Shown piece after piece: positions 11,248 through 22,394 of a stretch of 64,000 nt of DNA. The notes beneath the pieces are model-generated. The model made no database searches, was not told where the DNA came from, and saw only the letters and a program-made list of their open reading frames with translations. Numbering within the stretch: the stretch's first letter is position 1; each line of letters starts with the position of its first letter. Position numbers and translations under genes: made by a program. The stretch spans positions 186,001-250,000 of the forward strand of contig JALUTQ010000001.1 in assembly GCA_032718865.1 (NCBI GenBank), given 5' to 3'. Source of the DNA: Tilletia caries (taxonomy: Eukaryota; Basidiomycota; Exobasidiomycetes; Tilletiales; Tilletiaceae).

Positions 11248-12305
11248 TTGTTGCGGCAAACTACCAACCTCAAAACTGAGCCCTGCGTGTTCTTCAAGAT
11301 GACAGAAAATGGCCCTACGATCATTCTAGTCTATGTGGATGACGTAGCGATCGCAGCCCCGACGGAACAGATGGTGGCCGCTGTCAAAAAGGAGTTCGAG
11401 GGCTGGTTCCACATGACGACAACGGACCGCTTACGTCTATGCTTGGAATCCGGATACATCGTTCCAGTTGTGGCAGAGTCGCCACCATGCATCAATCAGG
11501 ATATATTGAGAAGATCCTGCAGCGATACGGGATGCAGGAGTGCAAGGCAGCTACGACTCCCATGGCCGACTCGTCGAAGGATCTTGGACCACGTGAAGGA
11601 CCAGAGACGAGTAGGGAAGAACGATACGTAGCCCAAGGAACTCGACCAGACATCGCTTTTCCGGTCGGCAAGCTCGCAAGATTCATGGCCAACCCATCCC
11701 CGGAGCACACGGCAGCAGCGAAGAGGATCCTTCGGTACCTGGCCGGATCCAAGGAACTCGGTCTACGATTCCGCCACAGCGCTCTCGAGCAACTTGTGGG
11801 TTACAGCGATTCTGATCATGGGGCAGATCCATCTACGCGACGCAGCGTGTCTGGATACATGTTCTACCTCTTCGGGAACCCCGTGTCGTGGCGATCCAGG
11901 CTTCAGGATACGGTTGCAGTGTCTTCCACCGAGGCCGAATACGTGGCGTTGTCGGAAGCGGCTCGCGAAGCAGTCTGGGCCATTCAACTACTCGGAGAAC
12001 TGCATCTCAAGCAGGAATCGGGCGTCAAGCTTCACACGGACAACACCGGAGCAGAGGCTCTGTCACGAAATCCACAGTTCCATCAACGATCGAAGCACAT
12101 CAAGATTCATCATCATCTGGTGCGGGATCTGAACGAGGATGGAACGATCTCAGTGCGGCGTGTTCACACCGACGAGAATCCAGCAGACCTGATGACCAAA
12201 GCCGTCACTTTCGCACGGTTAACTTCAGGACGGGGGCAACTAGGACTGGGGCCAGCATGACTTACGAGCGAGATCGATGCGCTGATGGCAGGGATCAGCT
12301 TGGCA

Positions 12306-12319
12306 GCAGGAGGGGGAGT
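12306..12319 (+). promoter_or_regulatory. Copia polypurine tract
   Basis: AGCAGGAGGGGGAG directly precedes the 3' LTR. A purine run at this position serves as the plus-strand DNA primer in LTR retrotransposons. Confidence 0.75.
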
Positions 12320-12954
12320 TGAAACAGGATGCTGCCCGGGCTGAGTTGATGTGACGGGTCAGACGGGATGGAGAAGCAAGGATGTGATGATCACCAACGG
12401 CACAGTGATCAATGGACATTCCTGGAGGACGCATGCATGAGGATGGCCAGCGGGACATCCAGCGAACTCTCAATTGGGGGTGTATATATAGCAGTCCACG
12501 AGGTTCATTTATCATCCCCCTTCCCTCTCTTTAGCTAGAAACACGATATACAGACATCTTGTAATGGGCTCTCCATGACTTCTCTCTGTTCTCTCTGTTC
12601 TCTCTTCTCTCTGTTCTCTCTTTTGCGCTCCGTTCCGTTCCGTCCCGTTACGTTCTCTCTCACCATGGCTGCTTCACTCCACATGGTCTCGCTTCCCTCT
12701 TTTCTCCCACGCTCTTCTCTGCACTGTCGCATAGCAACTTCTCGCTCTCGTTGTACTTATGTAGCTCTCTCTCTCTCTTCATCATTCAACACCACTCTTA
12801 TTCATCGCTTCTGGTCAGCACCGTCTGAACCGAATAGAAGTAAGTAGCGCGCAACCTTGCCGTTACACATCTTCCTTGAACCACATCCCTGGTCTGAGGT
12901 ACGTCTGTTCAGTGATAGCGATCCACCTGATCGATTATCTTACGCTTTCCCACT
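12320..12954 (+). repeat. Copia 3' LTR, interrupted by a solo LTR
   Basis: Starts TGAAACAGGATGCTG and follows the 5' LTR closely to GATATACAGACATCT. It then breaks and resumes after 12867 with CATCTTCCTTGAACC, ending CGCTTTCCCACT. The inserted segment is 12560-12867. Small differences from the 5' LTR (for example GAGTATC versus GATTATC) show modest divergence. Confidence 0.9.
12560..12867 (+). mobile_element. Solo LTR of another LTR retrotransposon, 308 bp
   Basis: The segment starts TGTAATGG and ends CCGTTACA, so it has TG...CA ends with a short inverted terminal repeat (TGTAAYGG). It is flanked by a 5-bp direct repeat CATCT (12555-12559 and 12868-12872). These are the standard marks of an LTR inserted by an integrase. 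No internal domain is present, so it is a solo LTR left by recombination. It is CT-rich (TTCTCTCTGTTCTCTC). The superfamily (gypsy or copia) cannot be told from the LTR alone. A 7-bp duplication (ACATCTT) is an alternative reading of the same junction. Confidence 0.8.
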
Positions 12955-13044
12955 GTTGCGTTGATTTCCGAGGTTAATTGTTCGTTGTGCTCTTGCATTA
13001 TTCATTCCGTTGCCACCTCTCGCAGGAAGTTTTGGCTTTTTTTG

Positions 13045-13046
<2 letters not shown>

Positions 13047-13075
<29 letters not shown>
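13047..13075 (+). repeat. A29 homopolymer upstream of LINE ORF1
   Basis: 29 consecutive A residues after TTTGGCTTTTTTTGCT and 14 bp before the ORF1 ATG. It could be part of the LINE 5' leader, or the poly(A) tail of an upstream, severely truncated retrocopy (12955-13046) next to the LINE. Confidence 0.6.
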
Positions 13076-13077
<2 letters not shown>

Positions 13078-13089
13078 AAGGAAGAAGGT

Positions 13090-15293
13090 ATGAGCGCGGC
13101 TTCCTCTGGAAATCGCTTTGCGGCGCTCGCGAGCGCGGATATGGACGAAGACAGGGCAGGGGCCCCGCAGGCGCAAGCCACTCCCAAAGTAAGCACCCTA
13201 GATTTATCTGTATGCGCTCCGACTATCCAAGGCGTGCAATCATTGAACGGCGCGGGATTTCCCTCCGCAGATGCTATTGTTTTCGGGGAGAGCACTCTGT
13301 CAGAGAGTGCTCAGGGTGCAGCGTCTCTGAACGCGGCCCAGAGGGAACCCCATCCCTCGCTGCCCCCGCAGGCAAACACCGGCAAGACGACAAGCACGAC
13401 CGAGAGCTGGGCGGACCAAGTTCAGGCCGCCGACGAGGCCAGAAAGGCTCAAGCCGATCTAGAGGCCAGAGAGGCTGCTGCCGGCAGGGCTCTCAAGCGC
13501 AAGGCTGTGAGCATGTCTCCGTTGAAAGAGCGCTCTTCTGCTCTCGACGCGATGGAAAGCACCTCGGACAGTGGAGCGGACACGGACACCTCTGAAGCAC
13601 GAGCCTCCGTCCGGACTAAAGCGCCGCTCGCCCTCAAGCCCGCCTCCGTGTTCGCACGACGCGTTTCGGCGCGAATTCAGGAGAACCACATCCAGCCCGC
13701 CCCGGAAAAGCAGACAGTCGTCACCGGAGTCAGCCGAAACACCCGCCGCAAAGGAAGTGCCCGCTGCGAAGGAGGCACCAGCTTCCCCCGCGAAACGCGC
13801 TGCTCCGGCAGCGAAGACGAGGGCAAAGTCTGCTCCGCGCCCTCTACAAGCCCTGGAGCGCCGCATCCAGGCTGCCCTCAGTCAGCGCGACGAGAAGGAA
13901 GCGGCCTTGCGTGGCTTCTTCGAGACGTTGACGACCGGCCTTCGCAACATCGAGGGCCTCAATGCCCTCCACAGCGACAGGGTCGAATAGATCGGCACGC
14001 TCCTCTCCCTCGCCGCTGGTGTCGCCTTTGCCAAGCCGGGGAGCACTCCTATCTGCCCTGAGTGGCATTCTCTCCTCGCGAGCGCCGACCTCTCCAAGCT
14101 CCCTGCCCAGTCCGGCGTCCCACTCACAGCCGCCGACGCAACCACAGCCCTGGACACCTCTGCCTGGCCGCTGCCTTCCGCCTCTGGAACGACGAGGTCT
14201 TCCAAGCCCTCCTCCTCCCCCGCAAACGCTGCCCGCCCGGTCCTTTCCCCCCTTCAGGGGTACAAGACGCAGGGAGGCACGAAGGGAGACGCGGCAAAGC
14301 TAGCCGCTGCTGAAGGCTCGTAGGAAAACCGCACATTCATTCGCCTCTTGGACGGCAACAAAGCCCGGGACGAAGATCCCTTCGAGATTCGACTGCGGCT
14401 GGAGAAGCTCTTGGCCTCACTGAACCCCTTGCTGACCATTGGACGCGTCAAGGCGATCAAATCAGGCTTCTCATTCACGCCTGGTGTGAGTTGCAACGCT
14501 CGCGCCTTCGAGCCGTACTTCTCGCAAATCCAAAAAGCGTTCGATGCGAAGGACGTTGAGGGACCCTGCCAGTACCGCCAATTTTGTTTCCGAGGACTGC
14601 CAGCAAAAATTGTCTCCGGCGGTGCGCCCAAAGCGGTGACTCCGCACGACGTCCAGGTCCAGGTGTGCGCGCGCTTCCCCGGGATACAGCTGGCAATACA
14701 GCCCCGTATCCTCACCCCTGCCCGCCATGAGAGCCCCGCCCCCCTCTGGCTTCTCAGCGTCGCCGAAGGCGAATTCTCTTCGGACGGCCAGCCCTGCCCC
14801 AGTCGCGTCGACATAATGGATCGGACATGCACCCTCCGCCCATACCGCGCCAACAACGCCAGCAAACACTGCGGTCGATGCCTATCATGGCACCACACGA
14901 CGGACAAATGCCGCGCCGCCGCCCGTCTGTCCGCTGTGCAAGCCCAGTCAGCCTCCAGCGTGCGTCCCCGAGTGCGCGCATTGCAAGGCGCCACAGACTA
15001 CCGGCCACCCCGTCTGCCGAGCCCACCCGGTATGGGACAGCAAGGTCAATGCGGTCATTGTGCCGGAAGGAGAGCGGCTCGCCCGCATCCAGAACAGGGG
15101 CCGATCCGAGCGCAAGCTCACCATCTCCCGACTCCGCGCACAAGCCGCACAACGCACCACCTCAGCCGCCATCAGCGCAACCCAACCACCAGCCAACAGC
15201 GAGTCGTCAACTCGGCAAGAAGACACCACCCCCAACACCAACACACCTATCGACGCATCCGGGCCGCGCAGTAACGCCCTGGGTGAGTCCTAG
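13090..15293 (+). pseudogene. LINE ORF1, nucleic-acid-binding protein, broken
   Basis: ATG 13090 gives SAASSGNRFAALASADMDED, a start typical of fungal LINE ORF1. A low-complexity Ala/Ser/Lys region follows, then a frame change between 13650 and 13740 into KEVPAAKEAPASPAKRAAP. In-frame TAG codons occur at 13988 and 14321, with clearly continuous protein on each side. The conserved C-terminal half (DEDPFEIRLRLEKLLASL onward, from about 14366) leads to a zinc knuckle ([14 protein letters not shown], about 14870). A further shift lies near 14925. The rest has more Cys/His clusters ([19 protein letters not shown]) and ends at 15293. The protein would coat element RNA. Confidence 0.82.
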
Positions 15294-15387
15294 AATGTGT
15301 CCTGTTCAGGCTCGCACTGTTTCTGGCAGTGGCAGGGGGAGGGGCGCGGTGCGACGGGGGCACAGGGGACGCGGCGCTGGGCGTCGG

Positions 15388-18300
15388 ATGGTGGAGCTGA
15401 AGGTGATGCAGCTCAATGCGGGGCGAGGTGCTGATGCAACCAGCGCGATCCTGGAGATTGCGCGCAATAAAAAATGTGATGTGCTAATGCTACAAGAACC
15501 TGGCGGTTTCTTTTCCAACTCTAGAACCCTTCCCAGAATCCTTGGCAAGCATTTTCAGGTCTACCTGCCGGACACGCCCGACGGCATACGACCGCACGTG
15601 GCCACCTACGTCCGCAAACACGGACTCGATTGGGCACCAGCATCGCAAACGACAATGACAAAGGGCAGCCGCGACATACTCGTTCTCGAGCTGAAGCATG
15701 CGAGCGGGCAGAACATTCGGGTGGTCAATGTCTACAATGCACCGGCGGGATGCGACCACCCCGGAGAAGGGGCTAAGAAGCTGATGGAGCTCCCGGTCAC
15801 GCGCAGTCCATGTCTGGTCGGAGGCGATTTCAATCTTTGCCATGACGACTGGGCCGCGGAGTGGTGGGCGGGGAGTACTACGGCGCAAGCGGCAGAGCTC
15901 GGAGACTTCCTAGGGACAGAGGAGTGGGAATTGGGCCTGGAGAAAGGCTCCATCACGAGGATGTCGGAGGGGGGAGGATCGGCCCTGGACCTCGTCTTTC
16001 TCAACCGGCCACTCACTCAACGGGGCTGGTTAGCCAGCTGCGAGGTCCGACCTGATCTAAGCGCAGGCTCTGACCACTGGCCGGTGCTTACCAAGCTCCA
16101 GTGCGGTCAGGGCCAGGCGCTCCGCCGAGAGCTGCGCTTCCGGTTCGTTCGCGCCGAATGGGACAAGCTCCGGCAGCAGCTTATGTCCCAGAGAGACTCC
16201 CTTCTTGAGCCAGCACTCTCCAAGCTACGAGCAGGACGGGAACCAGCATCGGTCCGACACACCATCGACCGGCTGGCCGAGGCCATGCAGCGCTGGATCT
16301 TCGCTGGAATGGAAGCAGCAATCCCTCGCACAGCCACGACCGGACAGGGGCACCCCTGGTGGTCACCAGAGTGCACGACCGCGACAAAGGAGCTATCCAA
16401 GATGGAAGCGAAGCTTGCCCAAGTTCTATCCGGTGGCCTCGTTGACATGGTCCTCCAAGAGTCAGTGGCTCAAGCAAGGTCGACGGCGAAGCGGAAATTG
16501 GCAGCTGCGCGCCGGAACTTCTACAGGGAGCAGGCGGGGAAGATAGAGGGCAATGAGATCTTTGTGGTGCGGAAGTGGGCTCTAGGACAACGCCAGTACG
16601 CGTCAGCCGCGATGCGGGACTCCGACGGACGTGATTTCGTCACCCCGGCCGAGAAGCGAACCCTGCTGCGGGACACTCTGCTTCCCCACCACGACGAACA
16701 GGACCCACTACTCGTGCTCTCACAGCTCTCACCGAGTGCCGCGCGGAGCACGCACGCAAGTCTCACACGCGCGGAACTGAAGGAAGCAGTGTGAGCAGCG
16801 GCGCCGGACAAGGCCCCCGGCCCGGACGAGATCACAGGCAGAGTGCTGCGAGAGGGATGGTCGGCGATCGAGGAACCGCTCTTCGTGCTCGCGTCAGCAG
16901 CCTTCAACGAGGGATGGTACCCAACCGCCTTCCGTACCTCCACTCTATGTGCGCTGAAGAAAGGAGGCAAGCGCGATCCCGCCTTGGCGCGATCCTACCG
17001 TCTCATCGCATTGCTTCCCGTTCTCGGAAAAGCCCTGGAGAAGGTGGCGGCCAACCGACTAACGTGGTTCGCGGAGCAGTTCAGTGCAGTACCGCTCGAA
17101 CAGTATGGCGCGATGCCGAAGCGAAGTGCGACCGATGCGGGGGTGGCCCTCACACACGACATACACGTGGGTTGGGCACGCCACGACCGGCTCACCACAT
17201 CGGTACTCTTCTTCGATGTGGTCGGCGCATTCGACAACGTCACGCCGGGAAGAATGGTTCTGCGCCTGTGGGAGATAGGTGTCCCGCTCCCACTTATTGC
17301 CCTCGTCGCCTCGTGGCTGGCCGCCAGAGTTGCAGCCATCAGACTGGATGGTGAGATGGGCACAGCAGAGCCATGTGCAACTGGACTCCCACAAGGATCT
17401 CCGCTAAGCATGATCCTCTTTGTTCTCTTCCTCAGCCCGATGTGGGACGCCATCCCAGCCGGAGTCCGCCTCTTTGGGTTTGTGGACGACGGAGGACTGC
17501 GAACTCAGAGCACCACAATCGAGCAGAACTGCCGCACGCTCGAGCAGGCATACGACGCTGCATTGCACTGGGCGAACGAGAACGGACTGTGGTTTGACAA
17601 AGTCAAACGAGAGCTCATCCACTTTCCCCCTCCCCGCATCAAGCCCCTCCCAAAGCTGCTGCCCGTACGACTCGGTCCTGCCGAAGATGATCTGGTACAC
17701 CGCGTCGCGCGAGACGCCTCGGTACGTTGGCTAGGGATTTGGCTCAACCCTTCCCTCTGCTGGCAGCACCACGACGCACGCAAGCAGACAAGGCTCGTTC
17801 CGCCATAGGCTGCATGCGCATGCTCGCCCACACAGTACGCGGCCCTACGGCGCTGCTGTTGCGGCGGACATATGTAGCCTGCATCATGACGATCTTGCTG
17901 TATGCCTCCCCGGTCTGGTGGAGAGGCACGGAGCGGAAGGTCGCCCGACAGCCAAGGCCGAGGAGCGCCACAGCTCCAGCGCACACCGTCCGGGTGCCTG
18001 GCGCAAAGGGACTGGTGAACCTGGCGGAAGCGGTTCAGAATGTAGCATTGCGCCTAATTTTGCCCGTGTGGAGGACCACCCCCATCGTCTCCCTGCAGCG
18101 CGAGGCGAGTCTGCCACCGGTCCGTCTGGTGCTCGACTACCTACGCGCCCTTTATGCGATTCGGCTCCATGCACTCCCCCAACAGCACCCCGTCGCCGTT
18201 CGCCTGACTGCTGTGGTCCCGGCGCAAAAACGCAGCAGCCTCCTTCAAGTGCGCAGCCGCACGAACCGGGGCCACCTCACAATAAAAACCACACCATTGC

Positions 18301-19397
18301 TTGAGATGGCCAGGGAGGTACAGGACGTGGAACGGCATGGCCCAGGGCCAGACGCCCCTTGGCTCCCCACGTTCGAGCAACAGGCAGGTGTCACCATCTC
18401 TCTCTTTGAGGGCAGCGACAAGGACACCGTGGCGAAACAGCACAATGCTCTGATCGAGGCCAAAGCACCCACCCTGCTGGTGTACTCAGACGGCTCGCTA
18501 TCGGCAGAGGGCGCGGCAGGAGCTGGATTTGTCGTCTACCGAGCCCGCGAAAACACACGGAACAAGGTCCTTGACGCGAGCATCCATCTCCATCAAGACA
18601 AGGAGGTCTTTGATGCCGAGGTATATGGCATGTTCACAGGTCTCAAAACTGCGTTCAGTGCCGCAGACCGGAGTGGAGAGCAGGACATCATGGCCTTCAT
18701 TGACAACCAGGCAGCGCTCCGGGCACTCGCACAACGCTCAAGGACAAGTGCCAGCAGCGGATCTCTTCTCACCCTCACCCGCCGAGAAACTGTCAAGTGG
18801 CTGGAATCTGACCCAGCTCGCTCGGTTCACTTGGCATGGGTGCCGGGACACAAAGATATCGAGGGGAACGACTACGCAGACGAAATGGCAAAGAAGGGCT
18901 CCTCCGCGCTGCGAGCCGACATCAGCGTCGGCAGGCGATGGACAAGTCTTGCCAAGGCTAAGCGCCGGGCCAAGGAAAGGATGCTTCAACAATGGACGCG
19001 CGAGTGGAGCGACAGTGCGCGCCATGGTCAATACCGCCGCCTCCGCACACAGTCCCCATCATTGACGCCAGCGCCTCATTTGGGATCTCTTCCCCGTCGA
19101 GAACTGGGCCTATGGCTGCAGGCCAAAACGGGCCACGGAGATTTCAGCACATACCACCAAAGACCTCATTTCAAGCACCCCGACGCACACATCCACTGCC
19201 GATGTGGCCGCCATAAGACACGCCTTCACCCCCTCATATGCCCTACCTTTCTTCAACACCAGGATCTGCTGGACCCTGCCCGACTTCCGTCAGGTCAACT
19301 CAACTTCGAGTACCTCTTCAACGACAACAAGGGCATTTCCCTTTTTGCCGAGTATGCCACAATCTCGCGGGCCTACAGCTGCAACATGACAATCTGA
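15388..19397 (+). pseudogene. LINE ORF2: endonuclease, reverse transcriptase, RNase H, broken
   Basis: The coding core begins near 15388 (MVELKVMQLNAGRG). The APE-type endonuclease has LMLQEP (15486), GGDFN (15823) and GSDHWP (16067), which nick target DNA. A TGA at 16792-16794 interrupts KEAV-stop-AAAPDKAPGPDEI, the conserved RT entry motif. RT motifs follow: FFDVVGAFDNV (about 17212), GLPQGSPLS (17386) and FVDDGG (17479). A frame shift at about 17770-17800 leads into the thumb/connector region. RNase H has VYSDGSLS (18481), an acidic FDAEVYG, FIDNQAAL and VPGHKDIEGNDYAD. The C-terminus has a Cys/His cluster (CRCGRHKTRLHPLIC). The stop is at 19395-19397. The RNase H after RT and the zinc-finger tail match the Tad clade. 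Confidence 0.88.
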
Positions 19398-20319
19398 TTG
19401 TCAGAAGGCAGCGGGCGTATAGTTAGTCGCGACCACCATCTCTCGGGTTTATGAGCAGGCAGACGCGAGGGCAGCCCTCCGGCAGTAGCGAAAAATTTGT
19501 TGTTACTGGGTCTCTGGCTGGACGTCGATCTCCTCTTCCCCTATGTCTCTTCTCCACTCTTGTATGGCCCCTCTTGGTGCCCGCGACCAACGCTTCGCCC
19601 GTACGCTCCAACTTCACTGCCAGTTCGGTAGTGGAGGGTGGAGCTGCCGGTCGCTTCCCACGCTCTCAGTGGATTTTAAGCGACGTGAAATACACTTCCT
19701 TCCTTCCTTCCTAAGTTGTGGCTTTGTAGACGCTTGTGGATTGACAAAGATCATACATGGGTGAGTGATCGTGTCCTTTTGCACATGCCACATAGGGCTC
19801 ACCTATCTTGTCAAAAGACTCAATACTACAGTTGAGTCGTCACCAGTGTCCCTGTGATTGTCCTTGCACTGATGGATCAATGTTCCAAAATCTTCGCTCG
19901 CGTGCTGGACGACCACGTGGCTCTGCCACATGGCATCCATATCTAATCTCCTTTCGTTCTCCTTATCTTTCCTCTTACCTTTTCCCATGACTCCTGCATA
20001 GCAACATCCCGCCTCCACATTTCCCACGTTACATTTTCCTCGCTCTCATCCTTTCCGCTCTCGAGCTCATCCTTGTATTCTTTCGACTTCTCTCTGTCGC
20101 ATCACAACTCAACTCATACTTCACTTTACTTGCAAGACTAGTACTTCTCACAACTAGCGTCTTGTACATGGTGATGAGAGGTGATTTTTCTCTGCTGAGC
20201 GAACGACGCAAGCGGAGAGCCCACACGGCCACAACTACCCTTCTACTTCATCTCACCCCCTACTTCCAAACCTACCTTCCTTCAGCACCTCTTTTCTTTC
20301 ACACTTCTTCACACTCCAG
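19398..20319. other. No recognisable gene
   Basis: The LINE 3' untranslated part probably occupies the first 100-200 bp, but I cannot fix its end. The remainder is CT-rich with no domain-bearing frame. Confidence 0.4.
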
Positions 20320-21936
20320 ATGTTCGTCCTTGTTCGCCTTTCACCTCCCGACAGCGCCCTCGACCAGTCCGATTTCTTTCTGCATCCTCTTTTGGCCCCC
20401 TGAGCACCTCGACGACTTCTCTCTTCCCCTGCCCTTCTCTGTCGACGCGCAGGCGCAGCTTCGCCTTGAGGACGGACAGCCAGTCATTTACTGTCAGCAT
20501 CGCCGCTCTGACGTTCTGCACAACGCTCTTCCCGCCACGAAGACTCCCCGCCGCGTGCATACAGGGGATATCCTTACCGTCCTGTCGTCGGACAACCCAA
20601 CCACTGTCTCCGTCCGATATGCCGTTCAGGTGGCCTTCTTCTCCTTCTCGGCCGACCTGCGTGCAGAAGTGAACGTCGAGCTGCAGCGGCTTCAGTCCGC
20701 GTCGGTGCTCGCGTTACAGGCTCAAACATCACCCCACTTTCCCCTCGCGCTACCCCTCCACGGCAAGCTTCCAACTCCTGCACCGGATGGTACGAACTGG
20801 GATGGAGTGCGGGATCTCATCAAGACCGTTCAGAGTCATTCCTTCCAGAACGCCGATCAAGATCGAACGCGTGACGGCGTGGTCTGCGCATCATCTTCTT
20901 CCGCCCTTTCCAATCTGCCGCCGCCGCCGTCTTTGGAGTCTCGCACGTATGCACAGCTGATCGCCAACGAATCCTCCGCTGGACCGGCATCTTCATCATC
21001 CCCGCTCGTCTCGCCCTCTTCATCATCGTCGAGCTCCGGCTCACCGTTGGCTGCTACCTTCTCATCCGCTGGACGCACCCCTTCGGAATCTACCGGAAGT
21101 TCCCCCCTTCTCCACTCACTTCGGTACTCCCGTCTTCCGGGCTCGTAGACGGGACAAGTTCAAAGACCTCGTTGCCGGCATCCGTGTTCATCTCGTCGTC
21201 TGGACTGCTTCCATCAGCGACTGCGCAGGCCGGCTCGATCCGCGAGGTGTCCACTCCAGGCTCACCCAGGCCGTGTTCACCATCCGCACCCGTAGGAGCG
21301 TCCTCATCTGCTTTCGGGCCATCTTCGAATCCTGCTCGGTACGCTACAGCTCAATCGGCTGCGTCCCGGATGGCATCTACCCTATCTTTGGTATCGGCGG
21401 AAACGGCCCTTGCACGCGTCCGACAGGCGTGGTTAATGCTTCGATATGAGGTGCTACACTCTGAGCTCTCGGTGAACTTGGTGCGCGCTCCTGGTCGTGA
21501 TCAGCACCACCACGCGAACGATGCTGTCGATCCTCCCCCTGCGGTGCAGCACAGTCCTTCGGATACTATCGATGTCGTCCTATCACGCGTTCGCCGGGCA
21601 CTGACATCTTGCATTGCCGCGCGCACTGATGAGCATTCAGCATCGCCGATGACGGTCCCTGAAACTACTTCCGCCGCGACTTCTCCTAACTCCTCCGTCC
21701 CTCTGCCGGGCTTCGACGCTACAAGTTACGGATCACCTTCCTTCCCATTGCCTGGTTTCCACAGCTATCCGCCACCTCCGTTTACTCCCTTCATTTCGAA
21801 TTTGTGGCAGTCATTACCTCTCGCCGCGATCGCCACGAACATCACCCTTCTGCTTTCTGGCATCTTCAACCCGTTCGGTCCTCATCCTCTTGCTTCGCCA
21901 TGCCACGGTCATCTCCCGGCTTCACATCATTGGTGA
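20320..21936 (+). pseudogene. Unrecognised gene with two one-base frame breaks
   Basis: ATG 20320 opens MFVLVRLSPPDSALDQSDFF. The frame stops at TGA 20401, but the protein clearly continues one base over (EHLDDFSLPLPFSVD) across a C5 run at 20396-20400. A Ser/Pro-rich linker follows. A second switch at the C6 run near 21100-21106 rescues another premature stop, and the last part contains SAETALARVRQAWLMLRYEVL and a hydrophobic stretch (LAAIATNITLLLSGIF) near the end. Joined, about 540 residues. The segment DVLHNALPATKTPRRVHTGDI resembles the end of an FHA domain (N...L..GD), and FHA plus a C-terminal membrane anchor would make sense, but this is weak. Because both breaks lie in C runs, I suspect either assembly error or a very young pseudogene. 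Confidence 0.5.
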
Positions 21937-22394
21937 ACCTGTTTGTCGAGGTCATCGGTTCCTTTTCCTTCTCGCTTCTCGTTGCGCAACCTTGCTCCTC
22001 CCTTGCATACTCCTTTGCCGACCACAATCTCTCTCCTACTTTCCTTCACGACTAGGGACAGTCGTCTTTTTGTCGGTGGGGATGTGCTGGATGCCATGTG
22101 GCAGAGTGCTGGTTGAGTAGCTACGGTTCTCTTTCTATTTCTCCAATTGCTTTCCATTCTCCCTTTGTTCTCCACACGTGGCTCCCACGTGTTTCCTCCA
22201 CCTCCACTTCTTCCCACGACTCGATGCCTCTCTTCCTCCTCTCTTGATGACTTCCCACTTGTATTCTCTCTCTTCTTCCCTTTCTGCCTTGCAATCAATC
22301 CTCAGACAGCTTCTTCTTACCATAAAACTGAGCATCAGGATTGCTCATACTGACAGGTCCGGACTCCTGTCTAGTATACGTATCCTTGCGAGGA
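21937..22394. other. No recognisable gene
   Basis: CT-rich sequence downstream of the gene ending at 21936 and 3' of the transposase gene on the other strand. No TIR or domain identified. Confidence 0.4.

Larger units (their letters stand above)
7580..12260 (+). pseudogene. Copia pol: protease, integrase, RT, RNase H, broken and interrupted
   Basis: Domains appear in copia order. The aspartic protease has DSGATHH at about 7626. The gag-pre-integrase zinc region has RWHQRLGH and CDACATAN (about 8463-8610). The integrase core has CDLMGPL, HTDNGTEFDN and SSEQNGRVER as its D, D and E blocks (about 8683-8990). The reverse transcriptase runs from KLIGCKWVYKV (10096) and has YVDD at about 11330. 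RNase H has GYSDSDHG (11800) and SSTEAEYVALSEA (11924). Frame changes occur at about 8400-8470 and 8700, a stop at 9461-9463, and further shifts at about 10260-10345 and 11430. The RT is split by the 770-bp insertion 10470-11239; removing it and one TSD copy rejoins the RT sequence. It ends at 12260, shortly before the polypurine tract. Confidence 0.88.
5244..12954 (+). mobile_element. Ty1/copia LTR retrotransposon, degenerate, with two nested insertions
   Basis: Two direct LTRs (5244-5565 and 12320-12954, the latter interrupted) enclose gag and pol in copia order: protease, integrase, reverse transcriptase, RNase H. A primer-binding site follows the 5' LTR and a polypurine tract precedes the 3' LTR. 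The LTRs differ at only a few positions (I estimate 97-98 percent identity). Several in-frame stops and frame changes break gag and pol. A 770-bp DNA element (10470-11239) and a 308-bp solo LTR (12560-12867) inserted later. The 5' LTR starts TA where the 3' LTR starts TG, and I see no matching target duplication, so one end may be altered or recombined. Confidence 0.93.
12955..19400 (+). mobile_element. Tad-like non-LTR retrotransposon (LINE), degenerate
   Basis: Two consecutive plus-strand coding regions, ORF1 (13090-15293) with zinc knuckles and ORF2 (about 15388-19397) with an APE-type endonuclease, reverse transcriptase and RNase H, define an I/Tad-group LINE. The left boundary is not certain: coding starts 135 bp after the copia LTR. 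A run of 29 A residues (13047-13075) lies just upstream of the ORF1 start. The 3' end is also uncertain; no terminal A tract or target duplication was identified after 19397. Two in-frame stops and frame shifts in ORF1, one stop and one shift in ORF2, make this copy inactive as written. Confidence 0.9.

Noticed and set aside
13002..13990. Large opposite-strand frames over LINE ORF1, pol and HUA1
   Set aside because: They mirror GC-rich or low-complexity coding on the plus strand and carry no domains.
21050..21450. Alternative frame HFGTPVFRARRRDKFKDL as a separate gene
   Set aside because: It is open for over 100 codons but overlaps the Ser/Pro-rich frame that connects better on both sides. 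No domain supports it.
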